A stretch of 64,000 nt of DNA from Jaltomata sinuosa (Eukaryota > Streptophyta > Magnoliopsida > Solanales > Solanaceae). Below are positions 22,181 to 34,432 of this stretch, piece after piece. The stretch spans positions 62,001 through 126,000 of the forward strand of contig QJPP01000468.1 in assembly GCA_003996215.1 (NCBI GenBank), given 5' to 3'. The notes under the pieces were generated by a model. The model was not told the origin of the DNA. It worked only from the letters and a program-made list of their open reading frames with translations, and ran no database searches. The number at the start of each line of letters is the position of its first letter. Position 1 is the first letter of the stretch. A program made the translations under genes and the position numbers.

Positions 22181-23295
22181 AGGACTGGGTTGGGTGCTTA
22201 AGTGACAAGGTGGTTCTTCAGTGGATCGAGGCTGCATATTATATGGCATAGACGTTGTACTAGGGATCCTTGTTTAGTCCGAGTTATGTTAAAAGGATAT
22301 ATATTTGTTGTCACTAAGAATTGTCAACGTCAGTTAGACTTGCTTCGTGTGGTTGATTAGATAAGGAGGAGACTTGTGGTCTGGTTACAATGTTGGCTGT
22401 TGATACTTGTCGAGCATGGCCCTATGGGTCATTGTGGTGGTTTGTACTATTAGGTGGCGATATGATGAGTACAGTCTACGTCACTAAGTAATGGGGTTTA
22501 CTCCGGGTTGTTGAGTCATAGTGATTGACTTGGGTAAGGAAATGGTAGTCCGAGTATGGATATAGATGTTGGCAATGGACAAGGTGACTTGGGAAGTCTA
22601 TGTGTCAAGGTGACTTGGAAAATCTTGGTGTCAAGGTGACTTGGGAAGTCTAAGACATAGTCAGAGCTGGATTTAGTGGGAAGTCTAAGGTTAGTATGAC
22701 TTGCAAAGTCCTAGGAGTCAAGGGGGTAAAGTCCCGAGTTAGGGAGTTGGCAGCGGAAGGGATAGGAAGGGTTAAGGCAGGATCCATAAACAAATGGGTA
22801 TTGATAAAGGTGGTTGTTTGAGGATGGGGCTACATTGGTTAAGTTCATGCTTTTCCTGTTCCTCTTATATGATGGTATTAGTGGATTTAGGTCGACCGAT
22901 GATGCCTTCCAGTACGTGTGTTTGTAATGATTCTACTCTTGCTATACCTTTTTGGTATAGTCTGATTGCAAGGTTGGTGATGTTTCATAAGTATAGAATG
23001 ACGGTGAATCTCAAGAAGCTCCTACTTCTATGGTGGGAGTTGTGTCCTCTTTTATTTTGGTATCATTCTTTTAGTAGCTCTTGTACCAGCTTAAACTAGG
23101 TTCTGGGGATGAGAGTTTTCAAATTGTAATGGTTTACTCTTTAAATATTGTAAAGGATGTTCTTGTATTTCAAAAAGGTTTATTTCATGAATTTATTTCT
23201 TTTTCTGCATTACCTGTTGGTTCGGGTGGTAAGGGTTCTCCTATCTAGGTGGATTAGAGTAGGTGCCCACACAACTCGATAGTTGGGTCATGACA

Positions 23296-23689
23296 AATGG
23301 TATCAGAGCCCAGGTTACCTGTCTCCCAGTACAAGAGCAAAATATCGAATAGAGTCCTATGGATTGGTGTGTTGACGTCCATATCTAATCCTAGGGAAGC
23401 TATGAAGCATTCTAGGAAACATCTCTCTTCTTTCATTCCTTTTCGTGCAGTTTGTTTACTTGCTAGTATGGTTTGAGTCCAATTGGTATCTCTCAATTCC
23501 AATTGGTATCTCAACAAAATGAAGGATGTCATTGGACTCCGGTTGCGATAATACAAGCAAGGGAATTTGGAACCGGAAAGGTTCCAATTGGTATCTGGCC
23601 TGGGAGGCTAAGTAAAGGATGGATGAATCGGCTAACGGTCATCCAGGAATCGAATAAAATGTAATGAAACTGATTTGATTGAGTGTTGG
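23296..23689 (+). mobile_element. Internal start of the D element
   Basis: 394 bp of LARD internal DNA, nearly identical to 37055-37448, cut by an inverted LTR. The last five bases, GTTGG (23685-23689), are the target site of that inserted LTR. Confidence 0.8.
23298..23311 (+). other. Primer binding site after LTR D
   Basis: TGGTATCAGAGCCC, two bases after the LTR. It complements initiator Met-tRNA for 13 bases, then has one extra C before AGGTT. Confidence 0.85.
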
Positions 23690-24332
23690 TGTCACGACCC
23701 GATTTCTCAGGTCATGATGGCACCTACACCCCCCAGTAGGCGAACCAATCCCCGTAGCCCAAAACGGTTGGTAATGGGCTACCACCTAACCATTTACACA
23801 CCACAAGAAGAAATAAGCGGAAGCTGAATGTAAAGATAAGACAAACGGAATCAACAACCCAAAGTATATATACAAAGATACTACACCAACCCCAGGACTT
23901 GGTATCGATAGTACAAAAGCTTCTAATGTAAAACAACTGCCAGAAGTAACAAAATACAATATAAATCTGTCTCCAAAAATACAAGGGGTAGCAGTACATA
24001 ATATGAGATGTAGACAAGCCTCGAGGAGCAGGCGCTCACCCTAACCTCGATGTGCAAAAGCTGCACGTGTGTCCAACACGATTAACGGTGAAAGCTCAAC
24101 TAATATCTGCACCAAAAAGTGTAGAAGTGTAGTATGAGTGCAACAACAATGGGTACTCAGTAGGTATCATCGACCGACTGAACGCATATAAGATATAAAA
24201 ATATTAAATAGCAGATAGCAAGAAAGCAGTTACGGAAAACAATGGATAAAGAACATGAAAGCTAGCATGGAGAATAAACAACCAAGAGTCAAGGCAAAAA
24301 TGCTAGCTAGCATATAAATAACATAGGAACAC
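23690..24332 (-). repeat. Truncated LTR of family E
   Basis: Starts TGTCACGACCCGATT, the inverted 3' end of the family-E LTR, and matches 37449-38093. It breaks off after CATAGGAACACA, where LTR A-type sequence begins. Confidence 0.85.
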
Positions 24333-24914
24333 AAAGTTTGGCAGATTCAGGATTGGTTGTGTTGTTTCTAGGATGTACAGAATGGTTGGTCTTGTGAATG
24401 GTGTTATGTGTTCAACTAATTCATATTGTCATGATAAAATTATGGGTTGAAGGACTAGCATGTCGGAAAGGTTCGGGGAACCAGAAAAGTGCTTGGGCGC
24501 ACGAGAATAAGGAATAGGAAGCTCCTAGGTGGGGTTTCAAGAATGTTTATTGCTTGAGACTTAGCGGCGGTCTCGCTAAGGTTAGAATAGGGAAGCGTGT
24601 CCTACGATTGTGTGTTTATCTAAAAAGGTAAATCACTAGTTACATGTTAAAATAAAAAATGGGCAAACCGAGAAATAGTTTCGGATGGGAATTGATGGTT
24701 TATAGTTGTACCCGGAAAGGGGTAGGTGGTAGCTTATGATTTTCTGTGAATGTGTATATTCGTGTACTCATGTCTATGTAATTGTATGCATTACATCGCT
24801 TAGGGAAGTTGTATGGAATGTCTAGGTTCCTATTTACTGTCTTTGATTGAACAGTGTTTACTTGTTGGTTTTACAAGTTATGTCTGTTCATATATTGACT
24901 GTGGTTTGTTGACA

Positions 24915-25145
24915 GTTGGTTGGAACGGGTACCACGCCTGGTATAAGTTACTAATTTGTTTGCACGGGTACCACGCCTGGTACAAGTTACTTATTGGTTG
25001 GCACGAGTACCAGGCCTGGTACAAGTTACTAATTGGTTTGCACGGTTACCATGCCTGGTACATGTTACTAATTGGTTGGCACGGGTACCACGCCTGGTAC
25101 AAGTTACTATTCTGTTGGCTCGGGTACCATGCTTGGTACTGGTTT
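24915..25145 (+). repeat. 39-bp palindromic minisatellite, bridging fragment
   Basis: Six units with GGTACCACGCCTGGTAC or variants; closest in order of variants to LTR A. Confidence 0.88.
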
Positions 25146-25334
25146 ACTTTATTGCATCTTGCATTATTTCATTGATTATTGTATTGCATTGGCTGATATT
25201 GGTTCCGTGTGTGGACCGGGTTGTTTTACTTAACGTGATACTTGATATTGGTTTTGTGAGTGGACCGGGTTGTCTATTTAAAGGTCTATTGCTGGTGGTC
25301 TTTGAGTGACCGGGAATTCTGTGATGTCTGTAGA

Positions 25335-25742
25335 GATTGGTCCTGGTGTAGGCCGAGTTGTTATATCATGTTATGAGTTTGGCCTTGGTGTAGGCCCGGT
25401 TGTTATATCATGTAATTAGTTGGTCTTGGTGTAGGCTGGGTTGTTATGTCATGTTATGAGTTTGGTCTTGGTATAGGCCGAGTTGTTATATCATGTAATT
25501 AGTTAGTCTTGGTATAGACCGGGTTATTATATCATGTTATGAGTTTGGTCTTGGTGTAGGCCGAGTTGTTATATCATGTCATTAGTTGGTCTTGGTGTAG
25601 GTCGGGTTGTTATATCATGTTATGAGTTTGTTCTTGCTTTAGGCCGGGTTGTTGTATCATTCTATTAGTTGGTCTTGGTGTAGACTGGGTTGTTATATCA
25701 TGTTATGGGTTTGGTCTTGGTGTAGATCGAGTTGTCATGTTA
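25335..25742 (+). repeat. 41-bp tandem array, bridging fragment
   Basis: About ten GGTCTTGGTGTAG...TTATATCATGT units, as in LTRs A and C. Confidence 0.85.
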
Positions 25743-27639
25743 ACACCTACATGTGTTAGAGGGGATCCGGGTAGGTCCGGACTATGTAAAAGAGGTTATG
25801 AGTTCATGTGTTATTGTCATTAAGTGTACTAATGACGGTCAAGGATTAATTGTGTTAATAAGCGTAAGGATGGGTCTTGGGGTAGACCGGGTAGCCTGTT
25901 GAACACTTAGGTGTGGTTAGGGGATCCTTTGAGGGTCCGGGTTTTGGGATGAGAAAGGGATTCAAACATAACTCAGTTGTGGTCATTAAAAGTGTCAATA
26001 GTTGCTAGGTGAGTTGCATGTGGTTTGTAAATATAGGGGAAGACGGAGAGTTTGGGCGTGGTTATTGGTTTATATAACCAGGTGGTAAAGTTGTCCTAGA
26101 GGTCAAGGAAAGTCTGGAAAATGGTAGGTAATACTTGGGTATAATATGGGTTTGGTTGGGCAGCTAGTCGGGTCAAGTCTGAATATTTTGTCAAGTTAGT
26201 TGACTGGGGTAAAGGTTAAATGTGACTTCAGAAGTCTAGGTGACAAGGTGACTTGGGAAGTCCTAGATGTCAGGGTCGAGGTTAAAGGTGAAGGAGGGAG
26301 CTATAATGTTTATTTCATGTCTTTCCCTATTTTTCGTATATGATGGTAGGAATGGATTTGGGTCGACCGATGATGCCTACCAGTACGTGTGGTTGTACTA
26401 ACTCTACTCTTGCTATACCTTTTATGTATAGTCTAATTGCAGGTTGGTGATGTTTCATAGGTTCACCCAAAGAGGGTCTCCAGCAACTTCTGTCTTCGAT
26501 TCCTTGGTGGAAGTTTGGTCTTTTATCTCTTTTATGCGGTAGAATTGCTAGGAGGGAAATTCGGGAAGGGTTGGAATGACCTAGGGATGCTGGAAGTTGG
26601 GGAAAGAAGGGGATTCCAAGCATGTGAGTTCTTGGGTATGGATTAAAGTACATTTTTATGATCATAGGTTGTTTAATTCAATGTTTTATCCGTAAAAAAT
26701 GATAGAACTAGGAGAACTAACGGTGAAAAATCCCAGAAAGAAGGTGGGATGATCATGGGTGGCTTAGGGTTTGTGGATTTGGTATAGTCTGGGTAATGTT
26801 CAGGCCTTGTGTGTTAATTCTATGTACTCTGTGTTATTTTAGACCAAGAACGAGAAAGGAATTAAGGTAAAAGGACGCTAAACCACAGATCCGGGCTCGC
26901 AGGACTGCCAGGAATGCCTCCACGGAGCAAGAAATGCACGGCTGCAGCTGCTTGGAGCCCAGGTAGGCTAGGTTTTCATGAGTAGTTAGACCTGTTTACT
27001 TCCGTAGTTATTGTATAGTAGAAACGGAGAATCTATGTTTTAGGCCTCCGGGCACGGAGTCTTGTGGATTTGGGATTGGTTGTGTTATTTCTAGGATGTA
27101 TAGAATTGTTGGTCTTATGAATGGTATTATTTGTTCAACTTATTCATATTGTCATGATAAAATGATGGGTTGAAGGACTAGCGTCTCGAAAAGGTTCGGG
27201 GAACCGGGAAAGTGCTTGGGAGCACGAGAAATGGGAATAGGAAGCTCCTAGGTAGGGTTTCAGGAATGTTTATTGCTTGAGACTTAGCGGCGGTCTGGAT
27301 AAGGTTAGAAAAGGGAAGCATGTCGCATGCTTGTGTGTTTACCTAAAAGGGGAAATCGTTAGTTACATGTTAAAGAAAAAAGAGGCGAACCAGGAAATAG
27401 TCTTCGGACGGGAATTGATGGTTCGTAGTTGTACCCGAAAAGGGGTAGGTGGTGGCTAATGATTTTTTGTAAATGTGTATATTTATGTACTCATGTCTAA
27501 GTGATTGTATGCATTACATTTCTTAGGGAAGTGGTGTGGAATGTCTACGTTCTTGTTTACTGTCTGTGATTGAATGGTGTTTATTTGTTGGTTATACAAG
27601 TTGTGTGTGTTCATATATTTACTATGGTTTGTTGACAAT

Positions 27640-27870
27640 TAGTTGGAATGGGTACCACGCCTAGTACAAGGTACTAAGTGGTTGGCACAGGTACCACGCC
27701 TGGTACAGGTTTCTAATTGGTTGGCAAGGGTACCACGCCTGGTACAAGTTACTAATTGGTCTGCACGGGTACCACACATGATACAGGTTACGAATTGGTT
27801 GGCACGGGTACCATTCCTGGTACAGGTTACTATTTAGTTGGCTTGGGTACCACGCCTGTTACGGGTGTAC
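27640..27870 (+). repeat. 39-bp palindromic minisatellite in LTR C'
   Basis: Six units, one more than LTR C. Confidence 0.85.
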
Positions 27871-28054
27871 TTTATTGCATCTTGCATTGTTTCATTGATT
27901 ATTGTATTGCATTGGCTGATATTTGTTCCGTGTGTGTATCGGGTTGTTTACTGAATGTGATACTTGATATTGGTTCTGTGAGTGGACCGGGTTGTCTATT
28001 TAAATGTGCTATTGCTGGTGGTCCTTGAGTGACCGGGAATTCTGAGATGTCTGT

Positions 28055-28465
28055 TGAGTTTGGTCCTGGTGTAGGCCGAGTTGTTATATCATGTTATGAG
28101 TTTGGTCTTGGTGCAGGTCGGGTTGTTATATCATGTCATTAGTTGGTCTTGGTGTAGGCCGGGTTGTTATGTCATGTTATGAGTTTGGTCTTTGTGTAGG
28201 CCGGGTTGTTATATCATGTCATTAGTTGGTCTTGGTGTAGACCGAGTTGTTATATCATGTTATGAGTTTGGTCTTGGTATAGGTCGGGTTGTTATATCAT
28301 GTCATTAGTTGGTCTTGGTGTTGGCCGGGTTGTTATATCATTTTATGAGTTTGGTCTTAGTGTAGGCCGGGTTGTTGTATCATGTTATTAGTTAGTCTTG
28401 GTGTAGGTTGGGTTGTTACATCATGTTATGGGTTTGGTCTTGGTGTAGAGCGGGTTGTCATGTTA
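28055..28465 (+). repeat. 41-bp tandem array in LTR C'
   Basis: About ten GGTCTTGGTGTAG...TTATATCATGT units. Confidence 0.85.
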
Positions 28466-29878
28466 ACACCTAGATGTGTTAGGGGGGATACGGGTGGGTC
28501 TGAACTATGTAAAAGAGGTTATGAGTTCATATGTTATTGTCATTAAGTGTACTAATGACGATCAAGGATTAATTGTGTTAATAAGCATAAGGATGGGTCT
28601 TGGGGTAGACCGGGTATCCTGTTGAACACTTAGGTATGGTTAGAGGATCCTTGGAGGGTCCGGGTTTTGGGATGAGAAAGGGATTCAGATATAACTCTGT
28701 TGTGTTCATTGAATGTATCAATGGTTGCAAGGTGAGTTGCATGTGGTTTGTAAATATATGGGAAGACGGAGAGTTTGGGCGTGGTTATTGGTTAATATAA
28801 CCAGGTGGTAAAGTTGTCCTAGAGGTCCAGGAAAGTCTGGAAAATGGTAGGTAATACTTGGGTATAATATGGGTTTGGTTGGGCAGCTAGTCGGGTCAAG
28901 TCTGAATATTTAGTCAAGCTAGTTGACTGGGGTAAAGGTTAAATGTGACTTGGGAAGTCTAGGTGACAAGGTGACTTGGGAAGTCCTAGATGTCAGGGTC
29001 AAGGTTAAAGGTGAAGGAGGGAGATATATTGTTTATTTCATGTCTTTCCTTGTTTTTCTTATATGATGGTACGAATGGATTCGGGTAGACCAATGATGCC
29101 TACCAGTACGTGTGTTTGTACTGACTCTACTCTTGCTATACCTTTTTGGTATAGTCTCATTGCAGGTTGGTGATGTTTCATAGGTTCACGGCAAAGAGGG
29201 TCTCCAGCAACTTCTGTCTTCGATTCCATGGTGGAAGTTGGGTCTTTTATCTCTTGTGTCATCTTGTAGAAGCTCTTGTACCTGCTTAGACCAGATCCTA
29301 GGGGAGGGTGTATTTAAAATGTTGTAAGGGTTTTTCCACAATTTCTTATGTAGCTATTTCTAAACAGGAAAGGATTTCCGTTATGTATAAAAGGAAGGGC
29401 TATTTTCACTACTTCTTATTTTTCTGCAAGTTACTTGTTGGACGTGGGGTGAGGGTTCGTCTATCTAGTTGATAAGAGTAGGAGCCCGCACGGCCCACTA
29501 GGTCGGGTCATGAAAAAAATGTAGTGAATAGAGTTGAAATGAACTAGTCAAATAATGTTTACAAATGACATGGATATCGTTTACGACTTTATTATTATAG
29601 AGGTTTAACTAATACACTACAAAAAAAGAGGAATTGACTATGAAAGTTATGGCTAAATAGCCTTTAGCTAACAAAATTTTATGATAATTGTTGTTAAGTA
29701 GGATTACTTATGGCTTTTTAATGTATAGCGGCAGAAGCTATACGTCACTAATAAACTTTTCGTGGCAGTGATATGATTAAACAGTTATTTTGTAGCATTA
29801 CTATTATAGTAGATGAAATTCAGTGACTATACGTGAAACTAACTCTTCACATAATATTTAAAATATAATTTAATTCTA

Positions 29879-30313
29879 ATGCAAGCTTTTCAAAATAATT
29901 ACCCAGTTACATGTGATGAACACAATGAACGCTTAGTAATGAAAACTTTAAACATTGGAGCGTATCTTTACCTCAAAAAATCACTTGGCTGGGATATTCT
30001 GAATTATTTATGGAAATTTGTATTGATGGGAAGAATCAAAAAGGAAAAAGTTAGAGAAGGATTAGAAGAAAATGGAGATCAAATGAACGTTTATGATATT
30101 GGTAACAATATTATTGTTGGAGATAATGAAGAACAAACTGGAGAGAAGAATAATGTGCCTAATACCAAAGACCAGGGCAACAATATTCTTGAGGCTGAAA
30201 ATGATGTTGTATCGAATGAAACATACAAGCGGAGGAAAAAAAGAGCTAGAGAAAGCATACAAGAGACTAATGAAGGAGAAAGCCAGAGTCGTGCCATTAA
30301 TAAGACCCCTTAG
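29879..30313 (+). CDS. Hypothetical 144-aa ORF, left arm of second foldback
   Basis: Counterpart of 16198-16632; starts MQAFQNN and ends AINKTP. It differs from that copy at roughly 15 residues, and several of its residues (NYLW, KVRE, DQMN, VVSN, KRRKK) match the right-arm version instead. That is consistent with conversion between arms or with private changes in the first copy. The function is unknown. Confidence 0.35.
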   Translation: MQAFQNNYPVTCDEHNERLVMKTLNIGAYLYLKKSLGWDILNYLWKFVLMGRIKKEKVREGLEENGDQMNVYDIGNNIIVGDNEEQTGEKNNVPNTKDQGNNILEAENDVVSNETYKRRKKRARESIQETNEGESQSRAINKTP

Positions 30314-30375
30314 GCGAAAGGACTTCATAACATGGACCCTTAGCCAGAGTCCAAGGACTACATAACATGGGACCC

Positions 30376-30828
30376 TTAGCCAGAGTCCTTTCGCCTAAGG
30401 GTCTTATTAATAGCACGACTCTTGCTTTCTCCTTCATTAGTCTCTTGTATGCTTTCTCTTGCTCTCTTTTTCCTCCGCTTGTATTTTTCAGTTGATACAA
30501 CATCATTTTCAGCCTCATGAATATTGTTGCTCCGGTCTTTGGTATTAGGAATATTATTCTTCTCTCCAATTTGTTCTTCATTATCTTCAACAATAATATT
30601 GTCACCAATATCATCAACGTTCATTTGATATTCATTTTCTTCTAATTCTTCTCTAACTTTTTCCGTTTTGATTGTTGACGTCAATACAAATTCCCATAAA
30701 TAATTCTGAATATCCCCGCTAAGTTGTTTTTTGAGGTAAAGATAGGATCCAATGTTTAAAGCTTTTATTACTAAGCATTCATTGTGTTCATCACATGTAA
30801 GTAGGTAATTATTTTGAGAGGCTAGCAT
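30376..30828 (-). CDS. Hypothetical ORF, right arm of second foldback
   Basis: Counterpart of the minus-strand ORF at 17147-16695, with the start at the conserved MLASQNN methionine. It is nearly identical to that copy (changes such as TSRIKT to TSTIKT). It ends within the loop side as ...LRRKDSG. The function is unknown. Confidence 0.35.
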   Translation of the reverse strand: MLASQNNYLLTCDEHNECLVIKALNIGSYLYLKKQLSGDIQNYLWEFVLTSTIKTEKVREELEENEYQMNVDDIGDNIIVEDNEEQIGEKNNIPNTKDRSNNIHEAENDVVSTEKYKRRKKRARESIQETNEGESKSRAINKTLRRKDSG

Positions 30829-31188
30829 TATAATTAAATTATATTGCAAACATTATGTGAAGAGTTAATTTCACGTATAGTTACTGAATTTCATCTACTA
30901 TAATAGTAATCTTACAAAACAATTGTTTAATCATATCACTGCCAAAAGAAAAAGTATAAGCGATGGATAGCTTCTACCGCTATACATTAAAAAGCCATAA
31001 GTAATCCTACTTAACAACATCTTTATCATAAAATCATGTTAGCTAAAGAGCCATAACTTTCATAGTTAATTCCTCTTTTGTTGTAGTGAATTGGTTAAAC
31101 CTCTATAATAATAAAGTCGTAAGCGATATCCATGTCATATTGTAAACATTATTTGACTAGTTCATTTCAACTCTATCCGCTGCATTTT

Positions 31189-32500
31189 CTTCATTATAAT
31201 GGTAATGTTATAAAATAACTAGTTATCATTTCAACTCTATTCACTGAATTTTATTCATTTTAATAGTAATATTATAAAATAATTGACATAGGTTGAATAG
31301 ATGAAGAAGAAGAGAAGAATACGGAAGGTGGAGAAGAAACGAAGAAGAAGAAGAAAAGTGGAGAAAAAGAGTGAGAATATACTTTTATATAAGTAATCAT
31401 CTATTAAATGTAATAATAGGCTATTGATCGTAATAAATTTAAAACACCCTTAAAAAGCGTAATAAAGCTTCCATAAGATATTATCTATGTAAAAATTCCT
31501 AGAAAAAAATATCATTTGGGTAGAAAAGCAGTACAAATCTTTTTGAAATTTGCAAGCCGTTTTCTACTCAAAAGAAGTGAAATTTTTCGATCAGAAATGT
31601 TCTTTCCTCCAATTTTTCGATTAGAAATTTCCAACTTGGAGAGAATTATGACATATATTCAAAAGAAGAGAATCCATTGGGAATTGTTGATTATGTATAG
31701 TTCATATAGAGGAAAGAGATAAATACTTTGATTTTTTTGACTACTTCATTGGGCGGCAACATGCTTGTTTTGTCCAATTTTTTGATCATGAATTTCCAAC
31801 TGAAAGAGAAACACCAGAAATTAACAAAAGAAGAAAATTAATTTTTAATTATTGAGTATGTATAATTCATATATAGTCTTTAAATTTAATAACTAAAAGA
31901 AATAAAGAAATAAAGAAAAGATGATGATAATGAATGTAAAAAAATGGCTTGAATCAAATTATCAAATCAAAATAAGTATAAAGGTAGAAGTAAAAGAAGC
32001 ATATATTTGTAGTAGAACTGTAGAAGTTGTATGTTCATATATTTATAGAAGAAGTTTGATCAAAATATTACTTAAAAAGAATTGTAGAATCTTATATAAT
32101 GTAAAACTCTAAATTTAGAAGTGTTAAGTATTTTTTTGGTATGATTTTAGTTACTTATTTTAAGTACTACAATGTTAGGATTCTCTACCTAGTTCAATAA
32201 GAAATAATTTAATAATTAAAAATTTATTTAATTTAAATATTTTAAATATTAGAAATATTTTTCGAATTTTTTTTTGACGACCTTTCTTTTTGGGATATTT
32301 GTTTTAGGAATCTTTTTGGGATATATTTTTTGGAGAAAGTGGTGTAACTTTCTTTTTTTGAAAAAAAATATTTTTTTATCTAATGATGTAATAATTGGGA
32401 GGGGGGGGAGTGAAAAGATAATTTTATCTATTGCGTAGTCTTTTAATGAAGGCAAAAAGTTCAAATCACATTATAAGTTCCTTCACACTTTTAATATAGT
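31189..32500. repeat. AT-rich module, second copy
   Basis: Matches 17508-18821. The purine tract is at 31299-31378. The stretch from about 32160 to 32526 looks identical to 18480-18846, more similar than the neighbouring LTRs. No gene is seen. Confidence 0.55.
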
Positions 32501-32548
32501 ACTAGTTTAGTGTATGTGCATTGCACGTGTGTGTTTTGTGAATTAATA

Positions 32549-32584
<36 letters not shown>

Positions 32585-33938
32585 ATAAAATTATTGTGTG
32601 CACATTATATGAAGTAAAAAATCTTTAAAAAATAACCTAAATTTTCTAAGATAAAAAATGTATTTAAAGAGAAACATGATAACTCAACCCATGTCCTTTA
32701 TCTATTGATAATCCTCTGGAAAATAAGGTTTAGTCTCTTAAGATTCATAGCCTAAAAAGGAAAGAGAATTAGAAATAAACCTTTGATTTTTTTGGATACT
32801 TCATTCGGCGATAACATGCTTGTTTTTCAATTTTTTGATCAAATTTTTTTAACTAAAAGAGAAAAAATGAGAAATTATCAAAAAGGGAGAATCCATCATC
32901 AATTTTTGATTATATATAATTCAAATATAATCTTTAAAGCTATTAACGAAAAATAAGTAAAGAAAAGTAAAAAGAATGATGATAATGAATGCAAGAAGAC
33001 GATGTGAATCAAAATCTAAATAAGAAGAAAAATAGAAGTACGTAGAAGAAGCGTGTTGAATAATGCTTCCATATACATATGTTTTCCAACAGATCCACAC
33101 ATTAACCTTCAACTAAAATACAATTCTCAGACCTGTTTATAAAAAGAAATTAGAGAAGCAAAATCCAAAAATATTTATCCATAACATAACAATCAATTTA
33201 TATAGATATATATATTATACTCAATCTACAACGAATAACGTACTTTATCTATCTTAAAACTTAATTAGTAAGTCCCAAATTGAAAGAGAAATAAGACGAA
33301 AAAGTAGAAGTAGAAGAAAGTATGTTTCTTGCAAAATTTGATCCAAAATATTACTTAAATAGAATTGTAGAAATAATTTTCTATATAAAGTAAAATTCTA
33401 ATTGATTTAGAAGTATTAAATATTATACCTAAATTAAATAACCAAAACCATAGAAAGTTAGAACACAAATTAATTATGAAAATTTTCTTACCAAAAAACA
33501 CGTTAGTTTAAAATATTTTAATATATAAAGAGTTTAACTTCATTTATTTTTTCCACAAAAGCCCCTTACTACTTATTTTTTTAATATCTTTAATTTAATT
33601 CTTTCCTTTAGTGATTTGGTTAATCTTTAACATACAATTTAAGTGTAAGATTTCAATAAGGTAAACTTTTAATTAATTTTAAAACTTTATAGTTCAAATA
33701 AGGAAAGATATAAAAAATAAAATTTTAGTCAATTTTAATTATTAATTCTCCTAATATATCTTACCATATATTTCAGGACATCTTAATTTTAAATATTATA
33801 AAGATAATGATATAATAATTAGAGGAAAATAATAAAAAGAAGATTTTATCTAAAGCAGATTAGTTTAATGAAGCGCAAAAAGTTCAAATCACATAATAAG
33901 GTCCTCCACACTTTTAATATAAAATAAACATAGATAGA
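32501..33938 (-). mobile_element. Helitron-like element, second copy (tentative)
   Basis: Same ends as the left copy: ACTAG at 32501-32505, hairpin GTGCATTGCAC at 32516-32526, and the TCTATCTATG end at 33938-33929. It carries about 140 bp more than the left copy just after a (TA)n run, which the left copy has probably lost by deletion. Confidence 0.35.
32551..32581. repeat. (TA)n microsatellite
   Basis: About 15 TA units; the left copy has about seven near 18870-18884. Confidence 0.9.
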
Positions 33939-33943
33939 CAAGT
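33939..33943 (+). other. Target site duplication, left, element F
   Basis: CAAGT before the 5' LTR, against TAAGT at 46426-46430 after the 3' LTR: four of five bases, one transition. Confidence 0.7.
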
Positions 33944-34299
33944 TGTAACGACCGGGTTCGTCATTATGGGTAAACTTTTCATGCCAATTTTTGAGTCAGA
34001 AAACTTTTAGGTTTGGGAGTTGAAAATTCTGGGCTAGGCTAGTCTCGGTCGGTTTTGGAGCGAGGTATGTTCTAGGGCAATCAGGGTAACGATTGGGTAA
34101 AGTGTATCGATTTGAGCTAGTTCTCCATTTAGCTAAGACATAAAGGAGTCTGGGGAACTTTTCAAAACCAAATTCGGGTAAGTAGAACTCCCAGAATTGA
34201 GGTTGACGCGAAGGGGTTGTCCCGGAATGTCAGGAAATTAAGTGTGTTTTAAAATGGACCATTTTGAGAGGATTTATGACTTTCTGTCCCGTGTCAACC

Positions 34300-34432
34300 G
34301 CTACAGCAGTTGACACACCGCCATGGAGACCTCCGCTGTAGCAGAAGTCAACGTCGAGCAGCACCGCTATAGCGGATGGTTACGCTACGACGATTCCACT
34401 ATAGAAGACCGTGGACCGCTATAGCGGAACGA
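34300..34432. promoter_or_regulatory. CpG dyad cluster in F's 5' LTR
   Basis: CACCGCTATAGCGGA and GGACCGCTATAGCGG plus decayed dyads, as in LTR D. Confidence 0.5.

Larger units (their letters stand above)
20133..23295 (+). repeat. LTR D: 5' LTR of a LARD copy (duplicate of F's 5' LTR)
   Basis: 3,163 bp, TGTAACGACC to TCATGACA, followed by a primer site. It belongs to the F-type subfamily: it lacks the 41-bp array and TATAAAAGG box and has instead a block with repeats of TTCC(A/T)TGAGTGA-CCGGGTTA. It is close to 33944-37054; in the first 175 bp I count about nine differences. The matching 3' LTR is missing because of the junction at 24332. Confidence 0.88.
24333..26532 (+). repeat. Bridging LTR fragment (LARD1 type)
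   Basis: Aligns with LTR A from about 1137 to 3333, including the 39-bp array (24915-25145, six units) and the 41-bp array (25335-25742). Both ends are illegitimate joins. At the left it meets the truncated family-E LTR with only a few bases of shared sequence (ACA/CACA). At the right it jumps back to a position equivalent to about 13250 of LTR C. Confidence 0.85.
26533..29515 (+). repeat. LTR C': truncated second copy of LTR C
   Basis: Matches 13250-15834, including the 39-bp array (27640-27870), the 41-bp array (28055-28465) and TATAAAAGG (29386-29394). It keeps the segment after the 41-bp array that LTR C has lost. The end TGACA is mutated to TGAAA, and the next base starts the second foldback, exactly as in the left copy. 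Confidence 0.88.
29516..31188. mobile_element. Second copy of the foldback element
   Basis: Same structure as 15835-17507. The arms meet around the loop near 30318-30385, where the stem is slightly longer (AAAGGAC/GTCCTTT). It is the right-hand partner in the segmental duplication, not an independent insertion. Confidence 0.75.
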
